Source: Chryseobacterium aquaeductus (GTDB lineage Bacteria; Bacteroidota; Bacteroidia; Flavobacteriales; Weeksellaceae). From it: a stretch of DNA of 64,000 nucleotides. Below are positions 1 to 9,783 of this stretch, piece after piece (positions within the stretch are counted from its first letter, which is position 1; each line of letters opens with the position of its first letter). The notes below the pieces were generated by a model. The model saw nothing but the letters and a program-made list of their open reading frames with translations, was not told the origin of the DNA and ran no database searches. Made by a program: the position numbers and the translations under genes. The stretch covers positions 1,178,001 through 1,242,000 of the forward strand of contig NZ_CAJIMS010000001.1 of the NCBI RefSeq assembly GCF_905175375.1, written 5' to 3'.

Positions 1-1
1 T

Positions 2-70
2 AAAGAAAACAAAATACGGTTTGATAAAGAAGAAGATCTGGAAAAACTAGTAACTTTTCTAAATCAATAA
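2..70 (+). CDS. C-terminal end of an unidentified protein (partial)
   Basis: An open frame enters from the left edge and ends with TAA at 68-70, encoding 22 residues that finish in KLVTFLNQ. The tail is charged (KEEDLEKL) and looks like a normal soluble C-terminus. It vaguely resembles the charged ends of ParB-type proteins, but 22 residues cannot establish a family. The gene runs towards the infB terminator, so the two transcription units converge. Confidence 0.4.
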   Translation, partial: KENKIRFDKEEDLEKLVTFLNQ

Positions 71-241
71 ATTAAATAATTAAAGTTTGAACAAACTTAG
101 TGATTCCATATGAAGCTAAATTATGATATATACAATATCTTTAGATTTCTACGGAAATTCCAGATTTGACGTATATAATGAAGTGATCTTTATTTTTTAT
201 TATTGAAAATCATTAAAAAAAAGAAAGGGTTGCAGAAAACA

Positions 242-274
242 AAAACTGCCCGCATCAAAGATACGGGCAGTTTT
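242..274 (-). terminator. Rho-independent terminator of the rimP-nusA-infB operon
   Basis: An 11-bp perfect inverted repeat (AAAACTGCCCG / CGGGCAGTTTT) with an 11-base loop lies just past the infB stop. Read on the minus strand it is followed by a T-rich stretch (GTTTTTGTTTT). It may also stop plus-strand transcripts coming from the gene that ends at 70. Confidence 0.85.
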
Positions 275-292
275 AATATATATAACTGAATA

Positions 293-3289
293 TTATTTCA
301 ATTTTTTCTTCACAGCGACTTCTTCGTATACTTCGAGAATGTCGTACTGTTCGATGTCGTTGTAGCCTTTCAGGTTTAATCCGCATTCGTAGCCTTTTGT
401 AACTTCTCTTACATCGTCTTTGAAACGTTTTAAACTTTCCAGCTCACCATCGAATTTCACAATACCGTCTCTTAGTAATCTTACTTTCGACTGTCTTGTT
501 ACTTTCCCAGTAAGAACCATACAACCTGCAATGGTACCAATCTTAGAAATCTTGAAGACTTCACGGATCTCTACATTACCAATCACCTGCTCCTGAATTT
601 CCGGAGAAAGCATTCCCTCCATCGCTTCTTTTACCTCATCGATTGCCTTATAGATTACAGAATAGGTTCTGATTTCGATTTCTTCACGATCTGCCAACTC
701 TTTTGCATTCGCACCAGCTCTAACGTTGAATCCGATGATAATTGCATCTGAAGCCGCAGCTAAGTTGATATCCGACTCAGTGATCTGTCCTACACCAGAG
801 TGTAGAATGTTTACACTTATTTCTTCTGTTGACAATCTCTGTAACTGATCAGAAAGTGCTTCTACTGAACCATCCACGTCACCTTTTAAGATAATATTCA
901 ATTCCTTGAATTCTCCTAAAGCGATACGTCTACCCAATTCTTCAAGCGTCGTATGTTTCTTGGTTCTGATAGAAAGTTCTCTTTGTAACTGCTCTCTCTT
1001 GTTAGCGATCGCTTTACCTTCACTTTCGTCTGCATATACTCTGAATTTATCACCAGCAGTTGGCGCACCGTCAAGACCTAAGATCGTTGCCGGAATAGAA
1101 GGACCTGCTTCTTCAAGGTTTTTTCCTCTTTCATCAAGTAAAGCTTTTACTTTACCATGATTTTTACCTGCTACTACATAATCTCCAACTTTCAAAGTTC
1201 CGCTTTGTACCAACATGGTTGCTACATAACCTCTACCTTTATCAAGAGATGCTTCAATTACTACACCTTGTGCAGCACGATCAGGATTTGCTTTTAATTC
1301 AAGCATTTCTGCCTGAAGCAATACTTTCTCTAATAAGGTATCCATATTGTTACCCATTTTAGCTGAAATTTCCTGCGCCTGAACATTTCCACCCCATTCT
1401 TCTACAAGAATGTTCATTCCTGAAAGCTGTTGACGTACGTTATCAGGATTAGCATTTGGTTTATCCACCTTGTTGATTGCAATAATCATTGGTACACCCG
1501 CCGCTTGTGCGTGAGAAATAGCTTCTTTCGTCTGAGGCATTACATCATCATCTGCAGCAATTACAATGATTGCAATATCAGTAATCTGTGCACCTCTCGC
1601 TCTCATCGCCGTAAAGGCCTCGTGACCTGGTGTATCTAAGAATGTAATTCTCTGACCGTTCTCCAACTGTACATTGTATGCACCGATATGCTGAGTAATT
1701 CCACCTGATTCACCTGCGATAACGTTTGTTTTTCGCACGTAATCCAATAGTGATGTCTTACCGTGATCTACGTGTCCCATTACAGTAACAACAGGCGCTC
1801 TGGAAACCAGACTTTCTTCAGTATCGATATCTTCTTCTGAATCCGATTCTTCTAGATCAGCATCAGAGAATTCAATTTTAAATCCGAATTCGTCGGCTAC
1901 TAATAATAAGGTATCAGCTTCCAATCTTTGGTTCATGGTAACCATTACACCAAGAGAGAAACAAGCAGAAATAACTTCAGTTGCGCTTACATCCATCAAA
2001 CTTGCCAATTCTCCGACAGTGATAAACTCTGTCACTTTTAGTGAAGTGTCTCTTGCATCTGCTTCTTGCTGACGCTCATCCTGCTCTCTACGATAAGATC
2101 TTTTATCTTTTCTATGTTTAGCAGATTTAGATTTACCACCTTTATTGGTAAGTTTTTCTAAAGTTTCCTTGATCTGGTTTTTAACTTGCTCATCTGTCAA
2201 TTCGACAGGCATGGTTCTTTGACCAGGTCTGTTGTTATTTCCAAATCGGTTTCCACCACCTTGCCCCGGACCTGCAGGACGATTTTGACCTCCTTGTCCC
2301 GGAGGTCTGTTTCCCTGAGGACCACCCGGACGGTTTTGACCACCTTGTCCCGGAGGTCTGTTCCCTTGAGGACCACCTTGTCCCGGAGGACGGTTTCCAC
2401 CTGGGCCATTCTGACCTTGCGGACGATTTTGTCCACCCTGATTATTTCCACCTTGTTGGTTGTTCCCAGTATTCTGGTTAGGACCACCCGGCTTTTCGAT
2501 TCTTTTTCTTTTCTTCTTGGCTCCGGAATTTGGCTTTGGCGCAAACTGCGTTAAGTCGATTTTTTCACCAACAATTTTTGGCCCATCCAATTTTTGATAA
2601 ACCGTTTCAATTTTCTGAGATTCCTGAGGCTCTTCAGCTACGGGTACTGGTTTTTTCTCTTCCACTTTCTCAATTGGTTTTTCAACCGGTTTTGGTGTTT
2701 CTTTTACAGGCTCTACAGGTTTCACCGCTGCTTTTACCTCTTCCACTTTTGGTTTATCTTTTTTGGCAGGTCTATTTCTATTTCCCTCGATTTGAGATAG
2801 ATCTATTTTATCCAACACTTTAAATTCCTGCTTTTCAGGTGCTGGTTTAGTTTCAGAAACCACTTTTGGTTCTTCCTTAGCGGGTTCTTTCACTTCTTCT
2901 ACAACCTCCTTTTTCTCCTCAACAGGAGCTGGAGCAGATGTAGGAGCTGGAGTTTCTTCCACAGCTTCAGGTTTTTTAGGCTCAAGATCAATCTTGCCTA
3001 AAATTCTGGTTTCTGGTTTATTAGCTTTAGCTCTTATTACTTCAGGTGTTTTGTTTTCTTCGATTTCCAGTTTCTCTTCAGGAACTTTAGATATTACCAC
3101 CTCATGGGAAGCTTTGCGTTGCTCGCCGTCCTTGGCAAACTCAGCTTCCAATGCAGAATATGCCGCTTCTTCTAATTGAGCGTTAGGATTGTTTTCAACC
3201 ACGATATCTTTAGACTGTAAAAATTCTACCAGTCTCGACATCGATATATTGAATTCCTTAACCGCTTTATTTAATCTTATTTTTGGCAT
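293..3289 (-). CDS. infB: Translation initiation factor IF-2
   Basis: A GTPase that brings initiator fMet-tRNA to the 30S subunit and promotes subunit joining. The 998 residues read in order as an IF2_N-like three-helix segment (1-50), a long charged Pro/Glu/Lys linker (60-270), a Gly/Pro/Gln/Asn/Arg low-complexity tract (about 275-355), a second IF2_N-like segment (about 420-475), and the G domain. The G domain has P-loop GHVDHGKT at 505-512, then DTPGH, NKVD and SAK. The beta-barrel, IF-2 domain 3 and fMet-tRNA-binding C-terminal domains follow. It is the last gene of rimP-nusA-infB, 77 bases after nusA. The tRNA-binding half is well conserved, and the linker is the unusual part. The start has no visible Shine-Dalgarno, as is normal for Bacteroidetes. 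Confidence 0.98.
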   Translation of the reverse strand: MPKIRLNKAVKEFNISMSRLVEFLQSKDIVVENNPNAQLEEAAYSALEAEFAKDGEQRKASHEVVISKVPEEKLEIEENKTPEVIRAKANKPETRILGKIDLEPKKPEAVEETPAPTSAPAPVEEKKEVVEEVKEPAKEEPKVVSETKPAPEKQEFKVLDKIDLSQIEGNRNRPAKKDKPKVEEVKAAVKPVEPVKETPKPVEKPIEKVEEKKPVPVAEEPQESQKIETVYQKLDGPKIVGEKIDLTQFAPKPNSGAKKKRKRIEKPGGPNQNTGNNQQGGNNQGGQNRPQGQNGPGGNRPPGQGGPQGNRPPGQGGQNRPGGPQGNRPPGQGGQNRPAGPGQGGGNRFGNNNRPGQRTMPVELTDEQVKNQIKETLEKLTNKGGKSKSAKHRKDKRSYRREQDERQQEADARDTSLKVTEFITVGELASLMDVSATEVISACFSLGVMVTMNQRLEADTLLLVADEFGFKIEFSDADLEESDSEEDIDTEESLVSRAPVVTVMGHVDHGKTSLLDYVRKTNVIAGESGGITQHIGAYNVQLENGQRITFLDTPGHEAFTAMRARGAQITDIAIIVIAADDDVMPQTKEAISHAQAAGVPMIIAINKVDKPNANPDNVRQQLSGMNILVEEWGGNVQAQEISAKMGNNMDTLLEKVLLQAEMLELKANPDRAAQGVVIEASLDKGRGYVATMLVQSGTLKVGDYVVAGKNHGKVKALLDERGKNLEEAGPSIPATILGLDGAPTAGDKFRVYADESEGKAIANKREQLQRELSIRTKKHTTLEELGRRIALGEFKELNIILKGDVDGSVEALSDQLQRLSTEEISVNILHSGVGQITESDINLAAASDAIIIGFNVRAGANAKELADREEIEIRTYSVIYKAIDEVKEAMEGMLSPEIQEQVIGNVEIREVFKISKIGTIAGCMVLTGKVTRQSKVRLLRDGIVKFDGELESLKRFKDDVREVTKGYECGLNLKGYNDIEQYDILEVYEEVAVKKKLK
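2240..2500. repeat. Degenerate tandem repeat encoding the IF-2 Gly/Pro/Gln linker
   Basis: Inside infB, units built on [17 protein letters not shown] recur. The DNA block beginning CCTTGTCCCGGAGGTCTGTT appears at 2292 and again at 2343, a 51-bp (17-residue) period, and a shortened copy begins near 2376. The copies are nearly identical at the DNA level, which points to slippage or unequal recombination. Confidence 0.75.
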
Positions 3290-3366
3290 CTATATTATTT
3301 ACTGTTTTTTTAATTCTTAAAATTAAAGTATTCTTTTTTACTGTTTATTAAAATCTATATTAAATT

Positions 3367-4602
3367 TTAATCTTCAAATTCTGCTTTCAGGATACTTTTT
3401 ACGTCGTTAATTGTCTCCTCTTCCAAGTCAACCATTTTTAACAGGCTTTCTGTATCTTTATCCAAAACCGATTTTGCAGTTGTAAGACCTACTTTCTTAA
3501 ACTCATCCAAAATCCACTGCTCGATATCGTCATTGAATTCTCTTAAGTCTACATCATCATCTTCGCTAGCTTCTCTGTACACATCAATTTCGTACCCTGT
3601 CAACCATGAAGCCAATCTGATGTTTTGACCTTGCTTTCCGATCACTTTAGAAATCTCTTCAACCGGAGTATATACCATTGCATATTTTGTCTCTTCGTTG
3701 ATGTCAATTTTATTGATGGTAACATTTCCTAAAGCTCTTTTCACCAATATTTCAGGGTTTTTAGACCACTGAATTACATCTATATTTTCGTTTCTTAATT
3801 CTCTTACCACACCGTGGATTCTTGATCCTTTTACTCCGACACACGCTCCCACAGGATCTATTCTGTCATCGTAAGCATCAACAGCGATTTTCGCTTTTTC
3901 TCCCGGAATTCTTACTGCTTTTTTAAGAATAATTGTTCCGTCCTGAATTTCAGGAATTTCTAATTCCAATAATTTCTCAAGGAATTTAGGAGCTGTTCTT
4001 GAAATGATAATCTGAGGCTTAGAACCTTTAAAATCTACAGATTCTACAATAGCTCTTATGTTTTCACCTTTCTTGAAGAAGTCTGAAGAAATTTGATTTT
4101 CTTTTGGCAAGATAAATTCGTTATCCTCATCATCTAATAAGATTACATGCTTGTGACGAATGTGGTGAATTTCTCCTGTAACGATCTCTCCAATTTTATC
4201 TTTAAACTGCTCATAAAGCATCGCATTGTTATGCTCCTGCAATTTCGTAGCCAAGATTTGCTTCAGGGTAAGAACATTTCTTCTTCCCAATTGAGCTACC
4301 GGAATTTCCATGGTAAAATCTTCACCTACTTCAAAAGTCGGATCGATTTTTTTTGCTTCAGTAATTTCGATTTCCAAATCATCGTCTTCAGACATTTCGT
4401 CTTCTACAATGGTTTTGTTTAAAAATATCTGAAAATCACCTTTATCAGGATTTACAATGACATCAAAATGATCATCAGAGTCAAATCTTTTTCTCAAAAG
4501 AGTTTTCAGTGAATCCTCAATAATTGCCATCAGATCGATCTTACTGATCCCCTTTTCGTCTTTAAAATCACCAAAGGATTCAATCAACGCTATATTATCC
4601 AT
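3367..4602 (-). CDS. nusA: Transcription termination/antitermination protein NusA
   Basis: NusA binds RNA polymerase and nascent RNA and modulates pausing, termination and antitermination. The 411-residue product has the N-terminal polymerase-binding domain (1-125), an S1 domain (about 138-202), KH1 with VGACVGVKGSRI at 251-262, and KH2 with VIGKQGQNIRLAS at 320-332. A short acidic C-terminal tail follows. It is shorter than E. coli NusA (495 residues) because the two acidic repeats are missing, as is usual in Bacteroidetes. It lies 17 bases after rimP and upstream of infB in the conserved operon. Confidence 0.97.
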   Translation of the reverse strand: MDNIALIESFGDFKDEKGISKIDLMAIIEDSLKTLLRKRFDSDDHFDVIVNPDKGDFQIFLNKTIVEDEMSEDDDLEIEITEAKKIDPTFEVGEDFTMEIPVAQLGRRNVLTLKQILATKLQEHNNAMLYEQFKDKIGEIVTGEIHHIRHKHVILLDDEDNEFILPKENQISSDFFKKGENIRAIVESVDFKGSKPQIIISRTAPKFLEKLLELEIPEIQDGTIILKKAVRIPGEKAKIAVDAYDDRIDPVGACVGVKGSRIHGVVRELRNENIDVIQWSKNPEILVKRALGNVTINKIDINEETKYAMVYTPVEEISKVIGKQGQNIRLASWLTGYEIDVYREASEDDDVDLREFNDDIEQWILDEFKKVGLTTAKSVLDKDTESLLKMVDLEEETINDVKSILKAEFED

Positions 4603-4619
4603 TTATCTTTTTTTCTTTA

Positions 4620-5087
4620 TTAAAATTTAACTACTACCAATGCTTTTTTGATCTCAGAGTATAAAATTTCTTTTTCCTCTTCTACATCTACTTTACCTTT
4701 ACCGATGTCTTTCGGTTTTCTGTAACGAAGAATTAAGGTAATTTTTTCTTCATCAACTTTAGAAAGCTCACCTTCTATTGTTGTAGAATCCTGCAACATT
4801 ACTTCTATCTCTCTTCCCAAGTTTTTATTAAACTGCCTTGGTGTTGCCAAAGGCTCACTTAATCCCGCAGACATTACCTGAAGGCTGAAATCGTGCTCAT
4901 CACGATCCGCATTGAATTCTATTGCACGGCTTGCATCCAGACAATCCTGCAACGTAACACCGTTATCACCGTCTAAAATCACAGTGACATCATCTGCTGC
5001 AGAAATCTTTAAATCAATAAGAAATAAATCCTCTCTTGTCTCGAGGAAAGTATTTAATAATGTTTCAATATTTTTTCTAAACTCCAT
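4620..5087 (-). CDS. rimP: Ribosome maturation factor RimP
   Basis: RimP assists maturation of the 30S subunit. The 155-residue protein has the family's alpha/beta N-terminal domain, including the VILDGDNGVTLQDC stretch, the LSAGLSEPL-type motif (here MSAGLSEPLATPRQF) and a C-terminal SH3-like domain. It is the first gene of rimP-nusA-infB. The ATG at 5085-5087 follows a roughly 70-base leader that carries a terminator-like hairpin (5118-5142), and a good promoter sits at 5164-5196. Confidence 0.95.
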   Translation of the reverse strand: MEFRKNIETLLNTFLETREDLFLIDLKISAADDVTVILDGDNGVTLQDCLDASRAIEFNADRDEHDFSLQVMSAGLSEPLATPRQFNKNLGREIEVMLQDSTTIEGELSKVDEEKITLILRYRKPKDIGKGKVDVEEEKEILYSEIKKALVVVKF

Positions 5088-5117
5088 ATATTTATTATCA
5101 TGGTCTATCTGTACGAA

Positions 5118-5142
5118 AAAAGGCTTTCTTGCGAAGCCTTTT
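5118..5142 (-). promoter_or_regulatory. Terminator-like hairpin in the rimP operon leader
   Basis: A 9-bp perfect stem (AAAAGGCTT / AAGCCTTTT) with a 7-base loop is followed on the minus strand by six Ts (5121-5116 overlap the stem base) and then CGTAC, 25-30 bases before the rimP start. It lies downstream of the predicted rimP promoter and no minus-strand gene precedes it. It therefore looks like a leader attenuator rather than the end of another transcript. Confidence 0.55.
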
Positions 5143-5163
5143 CATTTTTCTCGTAAATCTTAT

Positions 5164-5196
5164 GCAAATATAATACATTTTTATAAAATAAACAAA
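5164..5196 (-). promoter_or_regulatory. Bacteroidetes-type promoter for rimP-nusA-infB
   Basis: On the minus strand TTTG (5196-5193) is followed after 20 bases by TATATTTGC (5172-5164), matching the Bacteroidetes consensus TTTG / TAnnTTTG with ideal spacing. The predicted start of transcription is near 5158, giving a leader of about 70 bases. Confidence 0.7.
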
Positions 5197-5354
5197 TACT
5201 GTTCATAATCAATTGAATAAGAATTTATCATTCAATCATTTAAAATATTAAAAAAACTCCTCAAGTTTTTCATAATGCAACTATTTATGTATAAAATTAT
5301 CAATCAACAATGATAACTTAGCACTTAATTAAAAGATCATGAAACAATTTTTAG

Positions 5355-5362
5355 TATTTTTG
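5355..5362 (+). promoter_or_regulatory. Candidate -7 box for the polysaccharide locus (ugd)
   Basis: TATTTTTG matches TAnnTTTG and lies 26 bases before the ugd TTG start. No clear -33 TTG is seen. The 301-base gap between rimP and ugd (5088-5388) otherwise holds only the divergent rimP promoter and its leader hairpin. Confidence 0.45.
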
Positions 5363-5388
5363 TCAAAAAATTTTTAAAAACATATATT

Positions 5389-6702
5389 TTGAATATAACA
5401 ATAGTAGGAACAGGCTATGTAGGATTGGTGACAGGAACTACTCTTGCAGAACTTGGAAACTCTGTGTATTGCGTTGATATCGATGAAAAAAAAGTAGCGG
5501 ACATGAAGAATGGCATTGTGCCTATTTATGAGCCTAATCTTGAAGAAATGTTCCTTAGAAATATTCAGGCAGAAAGACTTTTTTTTACGACCAACTTAAA
5601 AGAAGCTTTGGATAAAAGCGAAGTTATCTACCTTGCGTTGCCAACACCTCCGGGCGAAGACGGCTCTGCAGATCTTTCTTATGTCTTAAAGGTCGCCAAT
5701 GATATTGGTGAGATGATGACAGAATACAAAGTTGTCGTTAATAAAAGCACCGTTCCGGTAGGAACAGCGGATCGAGTATCGGAAGTTATCGCTTCTAAAA
5801 CTCAAATCCCTTTCGACGTAGTTTCAAATCCTGAATTTTTACGTGAAGGTTTTGCCGTTGAAGACTCTCTGAATCCCGCAAGAGTGGTTGTAGGATCCAG
5901 CTCAGAAAAAGCAAAAGATATGATGGCTCAAATTTACCAGCCATTTACGAACACCGGAATTCCTATTATATTTATGGACGAGAAATCGTCTGAACTTACA
6001 AAATATGCTTCAAACTCATTCTTAGCGGTTAAAATAACCTTTATGAATGAAATTGCGAACTACTGCGAAAAAGTAGGTGCTGACGTAGATAAAGTAAGAC
6101 TAGGGATGGGAAGTGACGACAGAATTGGTCACAGATTCCTATTTCCTGGAATCGGATATGGAGGAAGCTGTTTCCCGAAAGATGTAAAAGCGCTGATAAA
6201 ATCCGGAAAAGATGAAAATTTTAATTTTCAGATTCTAGAAGCTACAGAAAACGTTAATATCTCTCAAAAAGTAATTCTGGTCACAGAAATTGAAAAATAT
6301 TTCGGAGGAAACATTTCAGGTAAAACAATTGCTGTTTGGGGACTTGCATTCAAAGCAAACACAGACGACATCAGAGAAGCTTCTTCTTTAGATAATATCA
6401 ATTTATTATTAGATAAAGGCGCAAAAATAGTTGCTTATGATACTGTAGCAGAGAAAAATGTTCAGAAAATTCTTGGTGATAAAATACAGTATGCAAAAAC
6501 AATGTATGAAGCATTAGAAAATGCTGATGCTCTATTTATCGCTACAGAATGGTCGGAATTTAAAAACCCAAACTTTAAAATGATGGGTGAAAAGATGAAA
6601 AATCGAGTTATTTTTGATGGAAGAAATATGTATCCACTGGAAACTCCCGAGCAAAATGGGTTTTTCTATAAATCGATTGGAAGAAAAACAGTTGGCAAAT
6701 AG
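5389..6702 (+). CDS. ugd: UDP-glucose 6-dehydrogenase (UDP-sugar dehydrogenase family)
   Basis: Oxidises UDP-glucose to UDP-glucuronate with two NAD+, supplying uronic acid for surface glycans. The 437-residue protein starts at TTG. That start is forced by the Rossmann motif GTGYVG at residues 7-12, and no ATG precedes it in frame. The catalytic cysteine is Cys261 in GGSCFPKD, with the Lys for hydride transfer chemistry in the NSFLAVKITFMNE region. The C-terminal UDP-binding domain has the conserved LAFKANTDDIREA segment. It opens the polysaccharide locus, ahead of rmlB and rmlA. A UDP-N-acetylmannosamine or UDP-GalNAc dehydrogenase is possible, but the length and motifs fit UDP-glucose dehydrogenase better. 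Confidence 0.88.
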   Translation: MNITIVGTGYVGLVTGTTLAELGNSVYCVDIDEKKVADMKNGIVPIYEPNLEEMFLRNIQAERLFFTTNLKEALDKSEVIYLALPTPPGEDGSADLSYVLKVANDIGEMMTEYKVVVNKSTVPVGTADRVSEVIASKTQIPFDVVSNPEFLREGFAVEDSLNPARVVVGSSSEKAKDMMAQIYQPFTNTGIPIIFMDEKSSELTKYASNSFLAVKITFMNEIANYCEKVGADVDKVRLGMGSDDRIGHRFLFPGIGYGGSCFPKDVKALIKSGKDENFNFQILEATENVNISQKVILVTEIEKYFGGNISGKTIAVWGLAFKANTDDIREASSLDNINLLLDKGAKIVAYDTVAEKNVQKILGDKIQYAKTMYEALENADALFIATEWSEFKNPNFKMMGEKMKNRVIFDGRNMYPLETPEQNGFFYKSIGRKTVGK

Positions 6703-6763
6703 CTGATAACTTTAGTTTCAAATAATATTTAATCAAAGTCATTCATTTGGCAAAATATATACA

Positions 6764-7843
6764 ATGAAAAACATTATCATCACAGGCGGAGCAGGATTTA
6801 TCGGTTCGCACGTTGTAAGAGAGTTTGTAAAAAACAATCCTGATTCTAAGATCATCAATCTTGATGCATTGACGTACGCTGGAAATCTTGAAAATTTGAA
6901 AGACATTGAAAACGAACCCAATTACGTTTTTGAAAAAGCAGACATTACAAAACCTGAAGAATTAAGAAGGGTTTTTGAAAAATACAATCCCGACGCAGTG
7001 GTACATTTGGCAGCAGAAAGTCACGTAGACAGAAGCATTACAGATCCCAACGCATTTATCAATACCAATGTCAACGGAACAGCAAATCTTCTGAATCTTT
7101 GCATTGAATTCTGGACTTTAAACGCAGATCATACCCACGGAAGATTCCCGAATGAACCAAGAAAAAATCTTTTCTACCACGTTTCTACAGACGAAGTTTA
7201 TGGAAGTTTGGGCGAAACAGGATTTTTCTTAGAAACTACACCTTACGACCCACAATCGCCATATTCTGCCAGCAAAGCGGCATCTGATCATTTGGTAAGA
7301 GCATACGGAAATACTTACGGAATGCCCTTTATCTTATCAAACTGTTCAAATAATTATGGTCCGAATCACTTCCCTGAAAAGTTGATTCCGCTTTGTATTT
7401 CGAATATCATCAATGAAAAACCATTACCAATTTATGGTGACGGAAAATATACGAGAGATTGGTTATTTGTCATTGATCATGCAAAAGCGATTTACCAAAT
7501 TTTTAACGAATCTAAAACAGGTGAGACCTATAATATCGGTGGTTTCAATGAGTGGCAAAATATTGACTTGGTGAAAGAACTCATTAAACAAATGGATGAA
7601 AAGCTTGGAAATCCTGTAGGTCATTCAGAAAAACTGATCACTTATGTAAAAGACAGACCCGGACACGACAAACGATACGCAATAGACGCATCAAAATTAA
7701 ATAAAGATTTGGGTTGGAAACCTTCTGTAACCTTTGAGCAAGGATTAGGAAAAACAATCGACTGGTTTTTGGAAAACAAAGAATGGCTGGAGAATGTGAC
7801 TTCCGGAGATTATCAGAAATATTACGACGGACAGTATAATTAA
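6764..7843 (+). CDS. rfbB: dTDP-glucose 4,6-dehydratase
   Basis: Converts dTDP-glucose to dTDP-4-keto-6-deoxyglucose. It is an extended SDR protein of 359 residues with GGAGFIGS at 8-15, the STDEVYG catalytic segment (Asp143, Glu144) and Tyr167-x3-Lys171 in YSASK. All diagnostic residues are present. It lies 17 bases before rfbA. No rfbC (epimerase) or rfbD (reductase) follows, so the route to dTDP-rhamnose is incomplete inside this window. Confidence 0.95.
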   Translation: MKNIIITGGAGFIGSHVVREFVKNNPDSKIINLDALTYAGNLENLKDIENEPNYVFEKADITKPEELRRVFEKYNPDAVVHLAAESHVDRSITDPNAFINTNVNGTANLLNLCIEFWTLNADHTHGRFPNEPRKNLFYHVSTDEVYGSLGETGFFLETTPYDPQSPYSASKAASDHLVRAYGNTYGMPFILSNCSNNYGPNHFPEKLIPLCISNIINEKPLPIYGDGKYTRDWLFVIDHAKAIYQIFNESKTGETYNIGGFNEWQNIDLVKELIKQMDEKLGNPVGHSEKLITYVKDRPGHDKRYAIDASKLNKDLGWKPSVTFEQGLGKTIDWFLENKEWLENVTSGDYQKYYDGQYN

Positions 7844-7860
7844 TATTTAGCACCAAACAA

Positions 7861-8721
7861 ATGAAAGGAATAATATTAGCGGGCGGTTCAGGAACAAGAT
7901 TGTTTCCACTGACGATTGCCGTAAGCAAACAATTGATGCCGGTTTATGACAAACCTATGATTTATTATCCGTTATCGACCTTGTTGTTGGCAGGAATTAA
8001 AGATATTTTGATCATAACTACTCCACACGATCAGGCAGGTTTTATCAAACTTTTGGGTGATGGATCTCAAATTGGATGCAATATCGAATATGTAGTACAG
8101 CCAAGTCCGGACGGATTGGCACAAGCTTTCATTCTGGGCGACACTTTTATTGGTGATGATTCTGCAGCTTTGGTATTGGGAGACAACATTTTTTATGGTT
8201 CGGAAATGGGAACTTTATTGAAAAACAAAACCAATCCTGATGGCGGAGTTGTTTTCGCCTATCACGTTGCAGATCCGGAAAGATATGGTGTTGTAGAATT
8301 TGATGATCATTTTAAAGCTGTTTCGATAGAAGAAAAACCATCACATCCGAAATCGAATTATGCAGTTCCCGGCTTGTATTTCTACGATAATGAAGTAGTA
8401 GAAATCGCTAAAAACATAAAGCCGTCTCCAAGGGGCGAATTGGAAATTACCGATATCAATAATGTTTATTTAAGCAAAGGTAAATTAGAAGTAGGAGTTC
8501 TCGACAGAGGTACTGCCTGGCTGGATACAGGAACTTTTGATTCTCTTCAGGATGCTTCAGAATTTGTGAGCGTCATTGAAAAGAGACAAGGTTTTAAAAT
8601 CGGATGTATCGAGGAAATCGCTTTCAGAAACGGATTTATCAACGAAGAAAAACTTCTAGAGACTGCTGTGAAGTATGGTAAAAGCGGTTATGGTGAGTAT
8701 TTGAAAAAACTTGTTATCTAA
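7861..8721 (+). CDS. rfbA: Glucose-1-phosphate thymidylyltransferase
   Basis: Makes dTDP-glucose from dTTP and glucose-1-phosphate, the first step of dTDP-deoxysugar synthesis. It has 286 residues, with the nucleotidyltransferase signature [11 protein letters not shown] at 8-18, the VLGDNIFYG segment and the EEKP and LDTGT motifs of the RmlA short form. It is cotranscribed with rfbB, and together they provide dTDP-4-keto-6-deoxyglucose. Confidence 0.95.
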   Translation: MKGIILAGGSGTRLFPLTIAVSKQLMPVYDKPMIYYPLSTLLLAGIKDILIITTPHDQAGFIKLLGDGSQIGCNIEYVVQPSPDGLAQAFILGDTFIGDDSAALVLGDNIFYGSEMGTLLKNKTNPDGGVVFAYHVADPERYGVVEFDDHFKAVSIEEKPSHPKSNYAVPGLYFYDNEVVEIAKNIKPSPRGELEITDINNVYLSKGKLEVGVLDRGTAWLDTGTFDSLQDASEFVSVIEKRQGFKIGCIEEIAFRNGFINEEKLLETAVKYGKSGYGEYLKKLVI

Positions 8722-8782
8722 ATAAACATACTTCCTCACCCATACATTTTCCCATTAACACATGATAATCAATAATTTATTC

Positions 8783-8790
8783 TAAATTTG
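8783..8790 (+). promoter_or_regulatory. Candidate -7 box upstream of the ABC exporter
   Basis: TAAATTTG, a perfect TAnnTTTG match, lies 17 bases before the ATG of the permease gene in an 86-base gap after rfbA. No convincing TTG is found at -33. Confidence 0.5.
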
Positions 8791-8807
8791 TAAAAAAATT
8801 TCCACAA

Positions 8808-9665
8808 ATGAATGAACCACAACAAAAGTGGACAGATGTAATTGAATCAAAAGACGCATTATTCCGACTTAATTTAAAAGAAGTTTGGCAATACAGGGAT
8901 CTCGTATTTATGTTTGTAAAGAGAGATTTTATTTCTTCTTTTAAACAGACTATTTTGGGGCCGCTTTGGTTTTTTATAAATCCCATTATGACCACTATTG
9001 TCTTTACTTTCGTTTTTGGAAACATTGCAAGTCTTCCCACTGATGGTATCCCTCCGGTATTATTTTATTTGGCAGGAAATACACTTTGGGGCTATTTCAG
9101 CACAACGATGTTGAGTGTTTCAAATGTATTTGCAGGAAATTCAGGAATATTTGGAAAAGTATATTTTCCCAGATTAGTTACACCTATCTCTACGATTATC
9201 TCCAGCTTTATGCGCCTGAGCATACAACTGGTCTTGTTTTTTATAGTGTTGGGTTATTATGTGAACCTTGGAGAAGTTCATCCAAATTCCTGGGCATTTT
9301 TCTCTCCAGTACTCATTATCTTTCTTGCTTTATTTTCTCTAGGCTTGGGAATGATATTTTCTTCACTTACTACCAAATACAGAGATTTGTCTTTATTACT
9401 AGGTTTCGGTGTAAGTTTGTTTATGTGGTTTACACCCGTTATTCTCCCTACTTCTTTGGTAAAGCAAAAATTAGGAAGCTATGGATATTTGGCTGACCTC
9501 AATCCTCTAACACCAATTTTCGAGTGTTTCAAATACGGTTTTATAGGATCCGGAGATTTTAATATGACGAGGCTGATGCTCAGCTTCAGCTTTATTATTA
9601 TAGTTTTATTTTTTGGGCTAATCGTCTTTAACAAATCTGAAAAATCATTTATAGATACCGTCTAG
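8808..9665 (+). CDS. wzm: Polysaccharide ABC transporter, permease subunit (Wzm type)
   Basis: Inner-membrane channel of an ABC-2 exporter for O-antigen or capsule chains. The 285-residue product has an N-terminal amphipathic segment (REVWQYRDLVFMFVKRDF-like, typical of Wzm/TagG) and about six hydrophobic segments. The FVKRDFISSFKQTILGPLW motif just before the first membrane helix is characteristic. The ATPase partner is the next gene, 118 bases on. Together they imply export of a fully assembled, lipid-linked chain, and no Wzx flippase or Wzy polymerase is seen in the locus. Confidence 0.92.
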   Translation: MNEPQQKWTDVIESKDALFRLNLKEVWQYRDLVFMFVKRDFISSFKQTILGPLWFFINPIMTTIVFTFVFGNIASLPTDGIPPVLFYLAGNTLWGYFSTTMLSVSNVFAGNSGIFGKVYFPRLVTPISTIISSFMRLSIQLVLFFIVLGYYVNLGEVHPNSWAFFSPVLIIFLALFSLGLGMIFSSLTTKYRDLSLLLGFGVSLFMWFTPVILPTSLVKQKLGSYGYLADLNPLTPIFECFKYGFIGSGDFNMTRLMLSFSFIIIVLFFGLIVFNKSEKSFIDTV

Positions 9666-9783
9666 AATGGGTAATGAATAGTAATGATACTGAGTGATTA
9701 TCGTTATTATATAACTATTTAATTTATAATGTGAAACGCTGATTTCCAAAACTTGAATTTAAATTAAAATTAAAACACAAAAC

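Noticed and set aside
2186..2554. Open frames on both strands across the infB linker (122 and 115 codons)
   Set aside because: They are produced by the Gly/Pro/Gln repeat of infB. Their products are low complexity and show no start context.
9086..9496. Second plus-strand frame within the permease gene
   Set aside because: Its Tyr/Phe/Cys-rich product is a frame shadow of the membrane protein.
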